This document shows positions 19,252-27,617 of a stretch of 64,000 nucleotides of DNA, in pieces; position 1 is the first letter of the stretch, and each line of letters begins with the position of its first letter. The position numbers and the translations under genes are program-made. The DNA is from Penaeicola halotolerans. GTDB taxonomy: Bacteria; Bacteroidota; Bacteroidia; Cytophagales; Cyclobacteriaceae. The DNA is taken from NCBI RefSeq assembly GCF_016464625.1, contig NZ_JAEAGO010000002.1, positions 124,001-188,000 on the forward strand, in the 5' to 3' direction. Under the pieces are notes generated by a model, which was not told the DNA's origin, did not search any database, and was given only the letters and a program-made list of their open reading frames with translations.

Positions 19252-20145
19252 ATGAAAACCCTCCCACTAATCATATTCCTGCTCATGGCTCATTTGGGAT
19301 TTGGTCAACTAAAATCTTTAGTCATCAACAGTGAAACCAAAGAAAAAATACCCTTTGTCAACATCTGGGTGGAAAACGAAAACATCGGAACAACCTCAAA
19401 TCAACAAGGCATATTTGAACTAGCCATCAAAACACCACAAATCATCATTTTTTCTGCCATCGGATATGAAACGAAGAGAATCCCTTCCGACTCCATCACA
19501 GATGTAGTAGCACTCAGTCCATCAGCTATTCAGCTAGATGAGTTCCTCATCATAGCTCATAAAAAAGACCTCACGCGCTCTATTGGCGACTTCAAAAAAT
19601 CAAGCATCAATCACTATTTTGTCTGCGGTTCCAGCCCATGGATCGCTGCCAGATATTTCCCATATGAGGAGAAATATAACCAAACGCGAAAACTAGAAGA
19701 AATCAAAATATTGACAAGAAGTAGTATTAATGACGCAAAATTCAATGTAAGATTATACAGCGTCAATGAAGCTGGTGAACCTGGTCAGTACATCCATGAT
19801 CAGAACATCATCGGAACAGCAAGTAAAGGCAAGAAAGTGACCAAAATAGACCTCTCAAACCTTAACATTGAATTGCCTAAAGAAGGCCTTTTCATCGCCA
19901 TAGAATGGCTAATCATAGATGACAACCGATATGAAAGCACGTACACAGATCAAAAATCAAAGAAGAAAATAAAAAGCGTTTCTTATGAGCCAGCTATAGG
20001 AACATTGCCTGTTGAAACAGCTGAAAACAGTTGGTTATATATCCAAGGCCGCTGGAAAAACGTCTCACAAATTACAGGCCTCTCATCAGACAGCTATAGA
20101 AATAAATATAACCTGCTGGCCATCGAATTAACATTGACGAATTGA
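19252..20145 (+). CDS. Exported protein with carboxypeptidase-like regulatory domain
   Basis: A 297-residue protein with a signal peptide (MKTLPLIIFLLMAHLGFGQ). Residues of about 20-95 form a CarboxypepD_reg-like beta domain: INSETKEKIPFVNIWV, then GTTSNQQGIFELAI, then FSAIGYETKRI. This is the domain seen at the N-terminus of many TonB receptors, but no plug or barrel follows here. The remaining 200 residues are not recognised; they contain alternating strands and a Lys-rich loop. The likely location is the periplasm or outer membrane. The TGA stop overlaps the TTG start of the next gene by 4 nt. Confidence 0.7.
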   Translation: MKTLPLIIFLLMAHLGFGQLKSLVINSETKEKIPFVNIWVENENIGTTSNQQGIFELAIKTPQIIIFSAIGYETKRIPSDSITDVVALSPSAIQLDEFLIIAHKKDLTRSIGDFKKSSINHYFVCGSSPWIAARYFPYEEKYNQTRKLEEIKILTRSSINDAKFNVRLYSVNEAGEPGQYIHDQNIIGTASKGKKVTKIDLSNLNIELPKEGLFIAIEWLIIDDNRYESTYTDQKSKKKIKSVSYEPAIGTLPVETAENSWLYIQGRWKNVSQITGLSSDSYRNKYNLLAIELTLTN

Positions 20146-20411
20146 AATATCAAAACTTGAAAAGACCTTTCAACATAATAGCCTTTTACATCCTAAGCGT
20201 ACTTTGTCTGGCTTTATTCTTTTATATAGAAAAATCCCCTAGTTTAAATGAGTTTTTGAGAAAAATGGCTAGTGCCAGCTCACGAAACAGTTTTACCATA
20301 TATATAGCTGTACACATTATTAAACTAGCAGCTATTATTTCAGGCATTTCTATTCCTCTGATACTAACTACCGCTTTAGTAAGAGAAAAATTTAGAAAAA
20401 CTCCGCAATAA
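20142..20411 (+). CDS. Small two-helix membrane protein, TTG start
   Basis: An 89-residue unknown protein with two hydrophobic segments (about residues 9-28 and 50-76), so probably an inner-membrane protein. It has no ATG near its beginning. A TTG overlapping the TGA of the preceding gene (TTGA, 20142-20145) is the natural start and suggests translational coupling. Its shortness keeps confidence moderate. Confidence 0.5.
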   Translation: MKYQNLKRPFNIIAFYILSVLCLALFFYIEKSPSLNEFLRKMASASSRNSFTIYIAVHIIKLAAIISGISIPLILTTALVREKFRKTPQ

Positions 20412-20428
20412 CCCACTACCTTCACCTC

Positions 20429-20755
20429 ATGAACTGGATCATCCTCATCATCGCAGGCTTATTTGAAGTAGCTTTTGCTTTCTGCCTAGGCAAAGCCAAA
20501 GAGACCACAGGCACAGAAATGTATCTTTGGTATGCAGGCTTTGCAGTCGCACTCACTGTTAGCATGACCCTCCTGATCAAAGCTACCCAGACACTGCCCA
20601 TCGGAACTGCCTATGCCGTATGGACAGGTATAGGAGCTGTAGGCACTGTTCTCTTGGGAATACTCGTCTTTAGAGAACCCGCTACCTTTTGGAGGCTATT
20701 TTTCATCACCACTTTAATCGCTTCCATCATCGGACTCAAGGCCGTCTCTCACTAA
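20429..20755 (+). CDS. SMR-family transporter, SugE/Gdx-like
   Basis: A 108-residue four-helix small multidrug resistance protein that works as a dual-topology dimer in the inner membrane. The essential Glu13 is present (IAGLFEVAFA). The stretch TLPIGTAYAVWTGIGAVGTVLLG is the family core and is closer to the guanidinium exporters Gdx/SugE than to the broad drug exporters EmrE/QacE. Guanidinium export is therefore the better guess, but Bacteroidota SMR proteins vary. No guanidine riboswitch can be upstream, because the preceding gene ends only 17 nt before. A bidirectional terminator follows. Confidence 0.85.
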   Translation: MNWIILIIAGLFEVAFAFCLGKAKETTGTEMYLWYAGFAVALTVSMTLLIKATQTLPIGTAYAVWTGIGAVGTVLLGILVFREPATFWRLFFITTLIASIIGLKAVSH

Positions 20756-20762
20756 ACCCCAT

Positions 20763-20805
20763 CAAAAAAGCCCTCATTTACAAGGGCCTTATATTTTATT
20801 TTTAA
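20763..20805. terminator. Bidirectional terminator between SMR gene and lysA
   Basis: The stem GCCCT/AGGGC (20770-20774 with 20783-20787) is flanked by an A run on the left and a T-rich run on the right, so it can stop both convergent transcripts. It slightly overlaps the end of lysA. Confidence 0.65.
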
Positions 20806-22028
20806 AGTGCGATTTCTAACTGATTGGCGAGTAGTTCTTCAAAGGTCTCTCTTTTTCTGATCAAGTGTGCCTTGCCTTTATAAACCAGTACTTCGGCAGG
20901 ACGCAAGCGCGAATTATAGTTAGATGCCATGCTAAAGCCATAAGCCCCCGCATTTTTGATCACAATGATATCTCCTTCTGTGACCTCAGTGAGTTTACGA
21001 TCAGCGCCCAGTGTATCCGTCTCACAGATATAACCCACGATAGAGTACACGCGCTCCGTTCCCGAAGGATTGCTGGCATTGTAGATCTCATGATAAGCAT
21101 CATACAGCATCGGTCGGATGAGGTGATTCAAACCACTATCTACGCCTACGAAAGTACTCGCTGGAGTAGGCTTTACCACATTAGCTGTAGTTAGCAAATA
21201 GCCACACTCACTCACAAGAAACTTCCCTGGTTCAAACCAAAGCTCTAGCTTTTTACCATACTGCGCACAAAATGCTTTAAAAGCACTCGTCACCTTAGTC
21301 CCAACATCTTCTATGTCAGTAGTGATATCACCAGCGCGATAGCCCACCTTAAATCCTCCACCAAAGTCGAGGAAATTCAACTCCTTAAACTCCATAGCCG
21401 CTTCAAACAAGATCTCAGCTCCCTGCAAAAATACATCTGCATCCAAGATATCAGAACCTGTATGTACATGCAGACCTACTACATGCATATTATGCGCAGC
21501 AACTACTTTGAGCACATGCTTCAGCTGTAGGATAGAGATCCCAAACTTAGAATCTATGTGACCCACAGAGATCTTGCTATTCCCTCCCGCCATGATGTGC
21601 GGATTGATACGAATGCAGACAGGCACGCTATCTCCGTACACCGTACCAAATCGCTCTAGCATGGGAATATTATCCAGATTGATCATCACGCCTAGCTTCA
21701 CAGCCTCTTGGATTTCCTCAAAAGACACACAGTTTGGTGTGTAGAGGATCTCCTCAGCCGTGAAACCTGCATGCAGTCCCAGCTTGACCTCTTCTAGAGA
21801 CACAGCATCTAGCCCAGTTCCAAACTGCTTCATCAGTTTGAGGATATTGACATTAGAGAGTGCCTTGGTCGCATACTTGATCTTCAAATCTACTCCTGAA
21901 AAAGCCGACTGAAGTCTCTTGACCTGAGACTGGATTTTCTCTCCATCATATACATAGAGTGGGGAACCATACTCTGCTGCCAATTGGGTAAAAGGAATGC
22001 CTTGCAAGGCGTAAACACTGTTTTCCAT
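20802..22028 (-). CDS. lysA: Diaminopimelate decarboxylase LysA
   Basis: PLP enzyme that decarboxylates meso-diaminopimelate to L-lysine, the last step of lysine synthesis, in the cytoplasm. The 408 residues show the fold-type III features: the PLP lysine Lys55 in KYATKA, HVHTGSD, the glycine-rich phosphate site GGGFKVGY, EPGKF, the active-site Cys of CETDTLGADR, and a C-terminal YNSR. The length is normal. It is monocistronic, with a terminator on each side. A -7 box TATCTTTG lies 24 nt upstream of the ATG. Confidence 0.94.
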   Translation of the reverse strand: MENSVYALQGIPFTQLAAEYGSPLYVYDGEKIQSQVKRLQSAFSGVDLKIKYATKALSNVNILKLMKQFGTGLDAVSLEEVKLGLHAGFTAEEILYTPNCVSFEEIQEAVKLGVMINLDNIPMLERFGTVYGDSVPVCIRINPHIMAGGNSKISVGHIDSKFGISILQLKHVLKVVAAHNMHVVGLHVHTGSDILDADVFLQGAEILFEAAMEFKELNFLDFGGGFKVGYRAGDITTDIEDVGTKVTSAFKAFCAQYGKKLELWFEPGKFLVSECGYLLTTANVVKPTPASTFVGVDSGLNHLIRPMLYDAYHEIYNASNPSGTERVYSIVGYICETDTLGADRKLTEVTEGDIIVIKNAGAYGFSMASNYNSRLRPAEVLVYKGKAHLIRKRETFEELLANQLEIAL

Positions 22029-22052
22029 GCTGATCTATCTTGAATAAGGCCT

Positions 22053-22060
22053 CAAAGATA
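22053..22060 (-). promoter_or_regulatory. Candidate -7 box of lysA
   Basis: TATCTTTG on the minus strand fits TAnnTTTG and ends 24 nt before the lysA ATG. I see no matching -33 TTTG at the expected distance. Confidence 0.5.
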
Positions 22061-22070
22061 AGGCTAAGTG

Positions 22071-22109
22071 CATAAAAAAAGGAAGGATGTACGAGACAAT
22101 CCTTCCTTT
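22071..22109 (-). terminator. Rho-independent terminator of the T9SS cargo gene
   Basis: A perfect 11-bp stem (22078-22088 with 22099-22109, 10-nt loop) is followed on the minus strand by a U run from the A run at 22074-22080. It lies 22 nt after the stop at 22132. Confidence 0.85.
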
Positions 22110-22131
22110 ATCAAAAAATATAAACCAAAAC

Positions 22132-23142
22132 TTACTTGATCACGAGCTTTTTAGTGAGGCTCTTACTACCTCCCTGACTCAGCTGCATGAAATATACCCC
22201 TGATTCTAAGGCTGTCACATTGATCGGCTCGTTAAATCTTCCTGTGTTTGTTTGAAGGGTCTTCTCTAGCACGACTATCCCCATCATATTGTATATCTTG
22301 ATGTCAAGTGGCTTATTTTCAGCCTCCACCTGTAGGGTAAAGTTACCATCATTTGGATTTGGAAAAGTATTGATGTCAGCCACCATCATCGGCTTACCAG
22401 CTTTGATACCTGCATTTTCTACCTCTTCTGCAAGTGCACTGGAGATCGAGACATTGGATCCCCAACGGGCAGCACGAAGTGTTCTTGCGTTACCATTGAA
22501 TCCTTGTACACGCTCTCCGTCTCTAAAAATTTGCACACGAGGAGGTTCTTCAAATATACGCATCACATTTCCTTTGAGGGAATCTAGGTTGATTCCTGCC
22601 ATGGTCCATTTAGCTCCTTGTAGGCTATCTAATCTCTCCATTTGAAACTCCATCACTTTAAATCTCTCCTGCATTTCAGCTTCTCTTTCTTTCATGATAG
22701 CTTGGATTTCTTCATCAGACATATTCCTAAAGTCTATAATATCCTGGCTACCTGGAGTGATGACTCTCACTATTCCATCATCATCTGACCAAATCAAGTT
22801 ATTTTTTCTGCCAGGCATACTCACAACACCTCTTTTGGGAAGAGTACTGATGATTCCTAATTCTTTTAGCTCTGGATCATTTTCCATCTCCTCTCGAGAA
22901 TTGTACTCCTTCTCTATGACGGTTTCCTCTCCATTAGCCCCTTTTTTCTTGTACTTAAAGTAAAACTTCTCGTCTTTTCCTTCTTTAGCCTCTTTTACTC
23001 TCACCTCCTTTGTGACTTCTTCCTTAACTTCCTTTTCTGCCTTTTCTTGCGCAGTCAAAGTACCGAGACTCAAGCAACACACTCCTAAAAATAGCGTTCC
23101 TCCCTTGAGGTAAGCCTTCATTTTGTTGACCGTTGGTTTCAT
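22132..23142 (-). CDS. T9SS type A sorting-domain protein, K/E-rich
   Basis: A 336-residue exported protein of unknown function. The start at 23142 (MKPTVNKMKAYLKGG...LTAQ) gives a signal peptide; the Met at residue 8 is an alternative. After cleavage comes a highly charged Lys/Glu stretch (about residues 30-60), then a central part with a predicted helix rich in Glu, Met and Arg. The C-terminal 80 residues are a T9SS type A sorting domain (TFPNPNDGNFTLQV, then DIKIYNMMG, GVYFMQL and a final KKLVIK). It is expected to be secreted and anchored at the surface by the gliding/T9SS machinery. It is divergent from the histidine kinase gene, so it may be that system's target. Confidence 0.8.
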   Translation of the reverse strand: MKPTVNKMKAYLKGGTLFLGVCCLSLGTLTAQEKAEKEVKEEVTKEVRVKEAKEGKDEKFYFKYKKKGANGEETVIEKEYNSREEMENDPELKELGIISTLPKRGVVSMPGRKNNLIWSDDDGIVRVITPGSQDIIDFRNMSDEEIQAIMKEREAEMQERFKVMEFQMERLDSLQGAKWTMAGINLDSLKGNVMRIFEEPPRVQIFRDGERVQGFNGNARTLRAARWGSNVSISSALAEEVENAGIKAGKPMMVADINTFPNPNDGNFTLQVEAENKPLDIKIYNMMGIVVLEKTLQTNTGRFNEPINVTALESGVYFMQLSQGGSKSLTKKLVIK

Positions 23143-23169
23143 AATTCGCTTATTGTTTTGTGGATGATA

Positions 23170-23177
23170 CAAATGTA
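23170..23177 (-). promoter_or_regulatory. Candidate -7 box of the T9SS cargo gene
   Basis: TACATTTG on the minus strand fits TAnnTTTG and lies 27 nt before the chosen ATG at 23142. No good -33 TTTG is seen. Confidence 0.5.
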
Positions 23178-23262
23178 TATTGAATATCGATAGGCCTAAG
23201 TTAAAGGGTAGTTAAACGATGTTAAAAGATGTTAATCACTTAATAGTGTGTGTTTTCCAAGC

Positions 23263-23270
23263 TAATTTTG
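23263..23270 (+). promoter_or_regulatory. Candidate -7 box directly before the histidine kinase gene
   Basis: TAATTTTG fits TAnnTTTG and ends only 4 nt before the ATG at 23275. If it is used, the mRNA would be leaderless or nearly so. The -33 region is weak. Confidence 0.4.
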
Positions 23271-23274
23271 TCAC

Positions 23275-25143
23275 ATGAGTAAGTTCAATATTCGATTGGT
23301 CACCTTCCTGATGAGCGTTGCGCTGCTGGGTTTGATCGGCTTCCAGTATTTCTGGGTAAGCAATGCGATCAAGATCAGTAAGCAGCAGTTTGCACAAGAC
23401 GTGCAGCAGTCGCTCAATGCCGTAGTTGCCAAACTAGAAGCTAATGAAGCAGGAACTGTAGCCCTTCGTGCCTTGGCGATGGATTCGGCAGAGTTTCTAC
23501 AGACGATAGAGCCACTTAAATTTCCCAAACTACAGACTAAGCGCCCGAGCGAAAAACTAAAAGTAGAGAGTCCGGGGACTTTTTTCTACTCAGAGTCACT
23601 CACTGCGAGCAGTCAGGTCCAATCAACCAATGGTAAAACGCTCTCTGGCAAAGTCAGCACTGGAGAAGTCAACTCTTTTGAAAAAGCCTTAGAAGGCAAA
23701 AGACTACAAAGTATAGATGAATTTGATCGCATGCTCCTAGAAGCCAATGAGCTCGCTCGAGTTCAAGGTCTTATGGAAGTACGTCAGCAGGTATTTGAAG
23801 TAGAAAGGGATAAAGATGGGACGGTATGGGTGTCTATCAACCTACCCAAAGTACTAGGACCAGCACAGCAGCGTGTGGCGGGAGTTACAGTGCCTCAAGA
23901 AAAAAGACCAGAGCAACGACCAACAAGCTACCGTGTCGTAGAGCAGTTTGGGCCTACTGAGCGAATCACCCTTATCGATCAGGAAAAGCTAGTCTCAGAA
24001 GCAGATGAAAAGCAAATACAAGATCAGATCACCAAGGCTAATCTGAAAATTGATAACCTCAACAATGCGATCAGAAACCTAGTCAGTGGAGAAAGTGACA
24101 TCACCAAAAGACTTGATGCGCGGCAAGTCAAAAGCCTACTAGATGATGAACTGAAACAGCGAGGCATAGACCTCCCCTATCAATTTGTCATCCTATCTGA
24201 AGACAGTGTACGAGTGGCTGATGTATCAGATGATGAGACCATGCAGGCTGTCATTGCCAGTCCGCTCAAAGCCAAACTTTATCCCAATGACCTGATTAGC
24301 AGAAGCAATTTCCTCAGCATTGCCTTTCCATCTGAGGAGTGGTATGCCGTACAAAAAATCTGGCTTCCATTGATCTCCTCATTGATCTTTATCCTGATCA
24401 TCATGGTTTGCTTTGCCTATGCGATCAAGACCATTCTCAGACAAAAGAAGCTCTCTGAGATGAAAAATGACTTTGTCAATAACATGACGCATGAGTTCAA
24501 AACACCAATCGCTACGGTATCTCTCGCAGTAGAAGCACTTCAAGACCCTGAACTCTCCACGCAGACAACCTTCAGAGATCGCTATATCAATATCATCCAA
24601 GAAGAAAATAAGCGCCTTGGCAGTCAGGTAGAAAAGGTGCTTCAAATAGCAGCACTGGATAAGCAGGATTTCAAACTCAAGATGGAGACGATCCATGTCA
24701 ACGATGTCATTGAAAAAGCCATGCAGCATATCTGCTTACAAGTAGAAAAGCGCCATGGATCACTGACCAGTAGACTCGATGCTAAGCGAGATGAAATCAC
24801 TGCAGATGAACTGCACCTGACAAATATTATTTATAACCTACTGGACAATGCCAACAAATACTCTCCTGAGACTCCTGAGATCAGCATTCAGACTGAGGAA
24901 ATATCTACAGGTATATTCATCAAAATAAAAGACAAAGGAATCGGTATGAGTAAAGATGCACAGAAAAAGATATTTGAGAAGTTTTACAGAGTACCTACTG
25001 GTAACCTTCACGATGTCAAAGGATTTGGCCTAGGACTCACCTATGTCAAAACTATGGTAGAAGCACATGGCGGTACCATAGAAGTCAAAAGCGAGCCTGG
25101 CAAAGGCAGCATGTTCAAACTATTTTTTCCCTTTAAGAAATGA
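23275..25143 (+). CDS. Sensor histidine kinase
   Basis: A 622-residue inner-membrane two-component sensor. The first transmembrane helix is near residues 9-29. A long periplasmic sensor region without a domain I recognise follows (about 30-360). The second helix is near 362-385. Then come the HisKA dimerisation helix with the phosphorylated His406 (NNMTHEFKTP) and the HATPase_c domain with N box (NIIYNLLDNANKYS), G1 (DKGIGM), F box (EKFYRV) and G2 (GFGLGL). Its last codons overlap the response regulator by 4 nt (ATGA), so the pair is translationally coupled. The stimulus is unknown; the divergent T9SS cargo gene is a plausible target. Confidence 0.9.
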   Translation: MSKFNIRLVTFLMSVALLGLIGFQYFWVSNAIKISKQQFAQDVQQSLNAVVAKLEANEAGTVALRALAMDSAEFLQTIEPLKFPKLQTKRPSEKLKVESPGTFFYSESLTASSQVQSTNGKTLSGKVSTGEVNSFEKALEGKRLQSIDEFDRMLLEANELARVQGLMEVRQQVFEVERDKDGTVWVSINLPKVLGPAQQRVAGVTVPQEKRPEQRPTSYRVVEQFGPTERITLIDQEKLVSEADEKQIQDQITKANLKIDNLNNAIRNLVSGESDITKRLDARQVKSLLDDELKQRGIDLPYQFVILSEDSVRVADVSDDETMQAVIASPLKAKLYPNDLISRSNFLSIAFPSEEWYAVQKIWLPLISSLIFILIIMVCFAYAIKTILRQKKLSEMKNDFVNNMTHEFKTPIATVSLAVEALQDPELSTQTTFRDRYINIIQEENKRLGSQVEKVLQIAALDKQDFKLKMETIHVNDVIEKAMQHICLQVEKRHGSLTSRLDAKRDEITADELHLTNIIYNLLDNANKYSPETPEISIQTEEISTGIFIKIKDKGIGMSKDAQKKIFEKFYRVPTGNLHDVKGFGLGLTYVKTMVEAHGGTIEVKSEPGKGSMFKLFFPFKK

Positions 25144-25835
25144 CACAAAAGCCAAGATTACTAGTAGTAGAGGATGATAACAACCTCGGCCAGATCCTCA
25201 AAGAATACTTAGAGATGAAAGGCTTCCAGACCATGCTTTGCAGAGATGGTGAAGAGGGCGCACAAGCTTTTAAGGCGCATGAGTTTGACCTATGCTTGCT
25301 AGATGTCATGATGCCTAAAAAAGATGGCATCACGCTAGGGAAAGAAATCCGCAAGGCAGATGAAAACATCCCCTTCATCTTCTTGACTGCTAAAAACATG
25401 AAAGAAGACACCCTAGAGGGACTCAAGGCAGGGGCGGATGACTACATCACCAAGCCTTTTAGCATGGAAGAACTGCTCCTTCGTATCAATGCCGTACTCA
25501 AAAGAACACTTTCACACACGAAAGCAGATGAACAAAATGTCTTCCAGATAGGCAAGTTTACCTTTCAGTATGACCAACACCTACTCGAGAGTGAAAACAG
25601 AGCACTCAAACTCACCCTCAAAGAAGCCGAACTACTCCGCCAGCTTGCCTTACATGTCAACCAACCGATGAGCAGGACTTATGCCCTTAAGAAAATATGG
25701 GGAGATGATACTTACTTCAATGCCCGAAGCATGGATGTGTACATCACCAAATTGAGGAAGATTTTAAGAGAAGATGAGCGCGTACAGATCATCACACTAC
25801 ATGGAGAGGGATTTAGACTTGTGGTGACAGATTAA
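25140..25835 (+). CDS. OmpR/PhoB-family response regulator
   Basis: A 231-residue DNA-binding regulator, partner of the kinase that it overlaps by 4 nt. The receiver domain has the acidic pair Glu11/Asp12/Asp13, the phospho-acceptor Asp55 (CLLDVMMP), the Thr of FLTAK and the conserved Lys of DYITKPF. A winged-helix C-terminal domain follows (about 130-228) with the typical ending FNARSMDVYITKLRKIL...GEGFRLV. The 3' end overlaps the convergent methyltransferase gene by 4 nt. Confidence 0.92.
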   Translation: MTQKPRLLVVEDDNNLGQILKEYLEMKGFQTMLCRDGEEGAQAFKAHEFDLCLLDVMMPKKDGITLGKEIRKADENIPFIFLTAKNMKEDTLEGLKAGADDYITKPFSMEELLLRINAVLKRTLSHTKADEQNVFQIGKFTFQYDQHLLESENRALKLTLKEAELLRQLALHVNQPMSRTYALKKIWGDDTYFNARSMDVYITKLRKILREDERVQIITLHGEGFRLVVTD

Positions 25836-26569
25836 TGGATCTTGCCCACCCTGAGTAAAATGGGAAACCTTACCGAATATGTTGGCGCTGTACCCCAAGC
25901 TTGAGCTAAAGATGGTGAGATCACATCCACAGGATTATATCCGTGAACTTGCTCGAAGTGCTTTACAGCTGACCAAGTCTTCAGATAGCCCACCAAATGC
26001 TCGAAAGTCCAAGACAATACAGACTCAAAAGCTGGAACTGCCAATTCTTTAAAGGGAAAGGGAATGCTTTGGTAATTTTCATCGATATATCTTCGCTCAT
26101 AGTCCCAATAAGTACCGAGTGTATCCTTATAGAACTTCCCGATCAAAGTATCTAAGGCTGGGCTGATTTTTAAACCGCCATAGCCAACCACTACAAGCAG
26201 TGCTGAGGGTTTTGCGACTCTTTTTACCTCTTGATAAAAGAGCTCAAAATCAAACCAGTGAATGGCTTGTGCTACAGTCACCAAATCAAAAATACTGTCA
26301 GGGAAATTGGTTTGCTCTGCTGGCTGAAGAGAGTAGGTAATCTTAGAAGAGAGATGCGCATTGGCTAATTGATTGGCACTAATGTCAGTTGCTTCTACCC
26401 GATCAAAAAGTCTGGCTAGCTCCACGGCCAGTTGCCCGTTTCCAGTGCCACAGTCCCAAGCCAAGTTTCGATCGATAGGCAGTGTCTTTAGATAATCAAA
26501 CAAAGCAGTGGGATAGCTCGGTCTCCACTTCGCATAGGCTGCTGACTGATTTGAAAAATTATCTTTCAT
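25832..26569 (-). CDS. Class I SAM-dependent methyltransferase
   Basis: A 245-residue methyltransferase of the Methyltransf_11/25 type. Motif I (AWDCGTGNGQLAVEL), the acidic residue ending strand 2 (VEATDIS) and a later DLVTVAQAIHWF stretch bind S-adenosylmethionine. The N-terminal FSNQSAAYAKWRPSYP pattern resembles the trans-aconitate/Crg1-like group of small-molecule methyltransferases. The substrate cannot be told. It starts 4 nt after oxyR, so the two may share a transcript, and it ends tail to tail with the response regulator. Confidence 0.82.
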   Translation of the reverse strand: MKDNFSNQSAAYAKWRPSYPTALFDYLKTLPIDRNLAWDCGTGNGQLAVELARLFDRVEATDISANQLANAHLSSKITYSLQPAEQTNFPDSIFDLVTVAQAIHWFDFELFYQEVKRVAKPSALLVVVGYGGLKISPALDTLIGKFYKDTLGTYWDYERRYIDENYQSIPFPFKELAVPAFESVLSWTFEHLVGYLKTWSAVKHFEQVHGYNPVDVISPSLAQAWGTAPTYSVRFPILLRVGKIH

Positions 26570-26573
26570 CTGA

Positions 26574-27512
26574 TCACCTCCACTTGACTACTTGCCCTGG
26601 CTTTTGACTTGAAATCCCCGCTGGCAGACTATTTAAAATCTCCGCATACAACAGATCTACTAGCTTACGCTTGAGAAAACTTCTATGAAGTACTAGACTC
26701 ACCTCTCGTGTCGGTCGCTCTCCTGCAAAACTCCTCAGGCGAGCCTTGTCTCCATCATTGAGCTCAAGGGTAGCCAACTCAGGCAGTAGCGTGATGCCAT
26801 CATGTTTATCAACTAGTCGCTTCAAGCCCTCCAAAGAGCCACTTTCATATTGGAAGTTGGGAAGTTGCGTCTGTTGTTTATCCTTATTGCATAGGTTCAA
26901 AACCTGCTCTCTAAAGCAATGCCCTTGCTGTAGTAGCCATACATCTCCTTTCTCTAAATCCTTGATATGAAGATCTGGCTTATTGAGGAGTGTATGCCCC
27001 TTTGACAGGTATGCATAAAACTCTTCATAAAAAATCGGCTTTTCTAAAATGCCTTGTTCGCTCAGTGGCGTCACAACCAATCCTATGTCTAGGTTATCAT
27101 CCTTTAGGCGTTTCAGGATGTCCTCTGTGACTAGTTCTTCTATTTGTAAGTTGACATTAGGATACTTCTCTAAGAAGCGTTTGATAAACAGCGGCAATAA
27201 ATAAGGTGCCAAGGTAGGAATGATTCCTAGCTTTAGTACACCAGAGATTTCTCCCTTTTCCTCTGCGATGATATTGGAGATCATCTTCGACTCTTTCACC
27301 ACCTTTTTGGCTTGTTCGATCAGGCGCTCACCTATAGCTGTGGGGATCACAGGCTGTTTGCTCCGATCAAATATCACCACACCCAGCTCCTCTTCTAGCT
27401 TATGAATCTGCGCACTCAAGGTGGGCTGTGTGATAAAACAACTAGCCGCTGCCTTAGCAAAGTGCCGGTGCGTATCTACTGCAATGATGTATTCTAACTG
27501 TACGATCGTCAT
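26574..27512 (-). CDS. oxyR: LysR-type peroxide sensor OxyR
   Basis: A 312-residue LysR-family transcription activator. The helix-turn-helix is at the N-terminus (HFAKAAASCFITQPTLSAQI). The substrate-binding-like sensor domain has two cysteines, Cys199 and Cys208 (GHCFREQVLNLC), at exactly the residue numbers of the redox-active pair of Escherichia coli OxyR. Peroxide would oxidise them to a disulfide and switch on antioxidant and iron-control genes. It is divergent from the Fe(III) importer, with only about 105 bp between the start codons, so it may bind there. The methyltransferase follows after 4 nt. Confidence 0.9.
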   Translation of the reverse strand: MTIVQLEYIIAVDTHRHFAKAAASCFITQPTLSAQIHKLEEELGVVIFDRSKQPVIPTAIGERLIEQAKKVVKESKMISNIIAEEKGEISGVLKLGIIPTLAPYLLPLFIKRFLEKYPNVNLQIEELVTEDILKRLKDDNLDIGLVVTPLSEQGILEKPIFYEEFYAYLSKGHTLLNKPDLHIKDLEKGDVWLLQQGHCFREQVLNLCNKDKQQTQLPNFQYESGSLEGLKRLVDKHDGITLLPELATLELNDGDKARLRSFAGERPTREVSLVLHRSFLKRKLVDLLYAEILNSLPAGISSQKPGQVVKWR

Positions 27513-27532
27513 GCCAACAAGAAAATTTTAAA

Positions 27533-27540
27533 CAAATATA
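27533..27540 (-). promoter_or_regulatory. Candidate -7 box of oxyR
   Basis: TATATTTG on the minus strand fits TAnnTTTG and lies 20 nt before the oxyR ATG, in the short region shared with the iron transporter. Confidence 0.5.
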
Positions 27541-27582
27541 CGAAAAGAGTTTTCTTTATTTAGATTTGATATAAATAGTCAT

Positions 27583-27590
27583 TAGTTTTG
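27583..27590 (+). promoter_or_regulatory. Candidate -7 box of the Fe(III) transporter operon
   Basis: TAGTTTTG fits TAnnTTTG and lies 27 nt before the ATG at 27618. A TTTG at 27565-27568 is closer than the usual -33 distance (14 nt), so the -33 element is uncertain. Confidence 0.5.
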
Positions 27591-27617
27591 CACTCACTAA
27601 CTAAACATCAATTAGCT

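Noticed and set aside
20412-20428. Guanidine riboswitch before the SMR transporter
   Set aside because: The gap to the preceding gene is only 17 nt, far too short for such an RNA.
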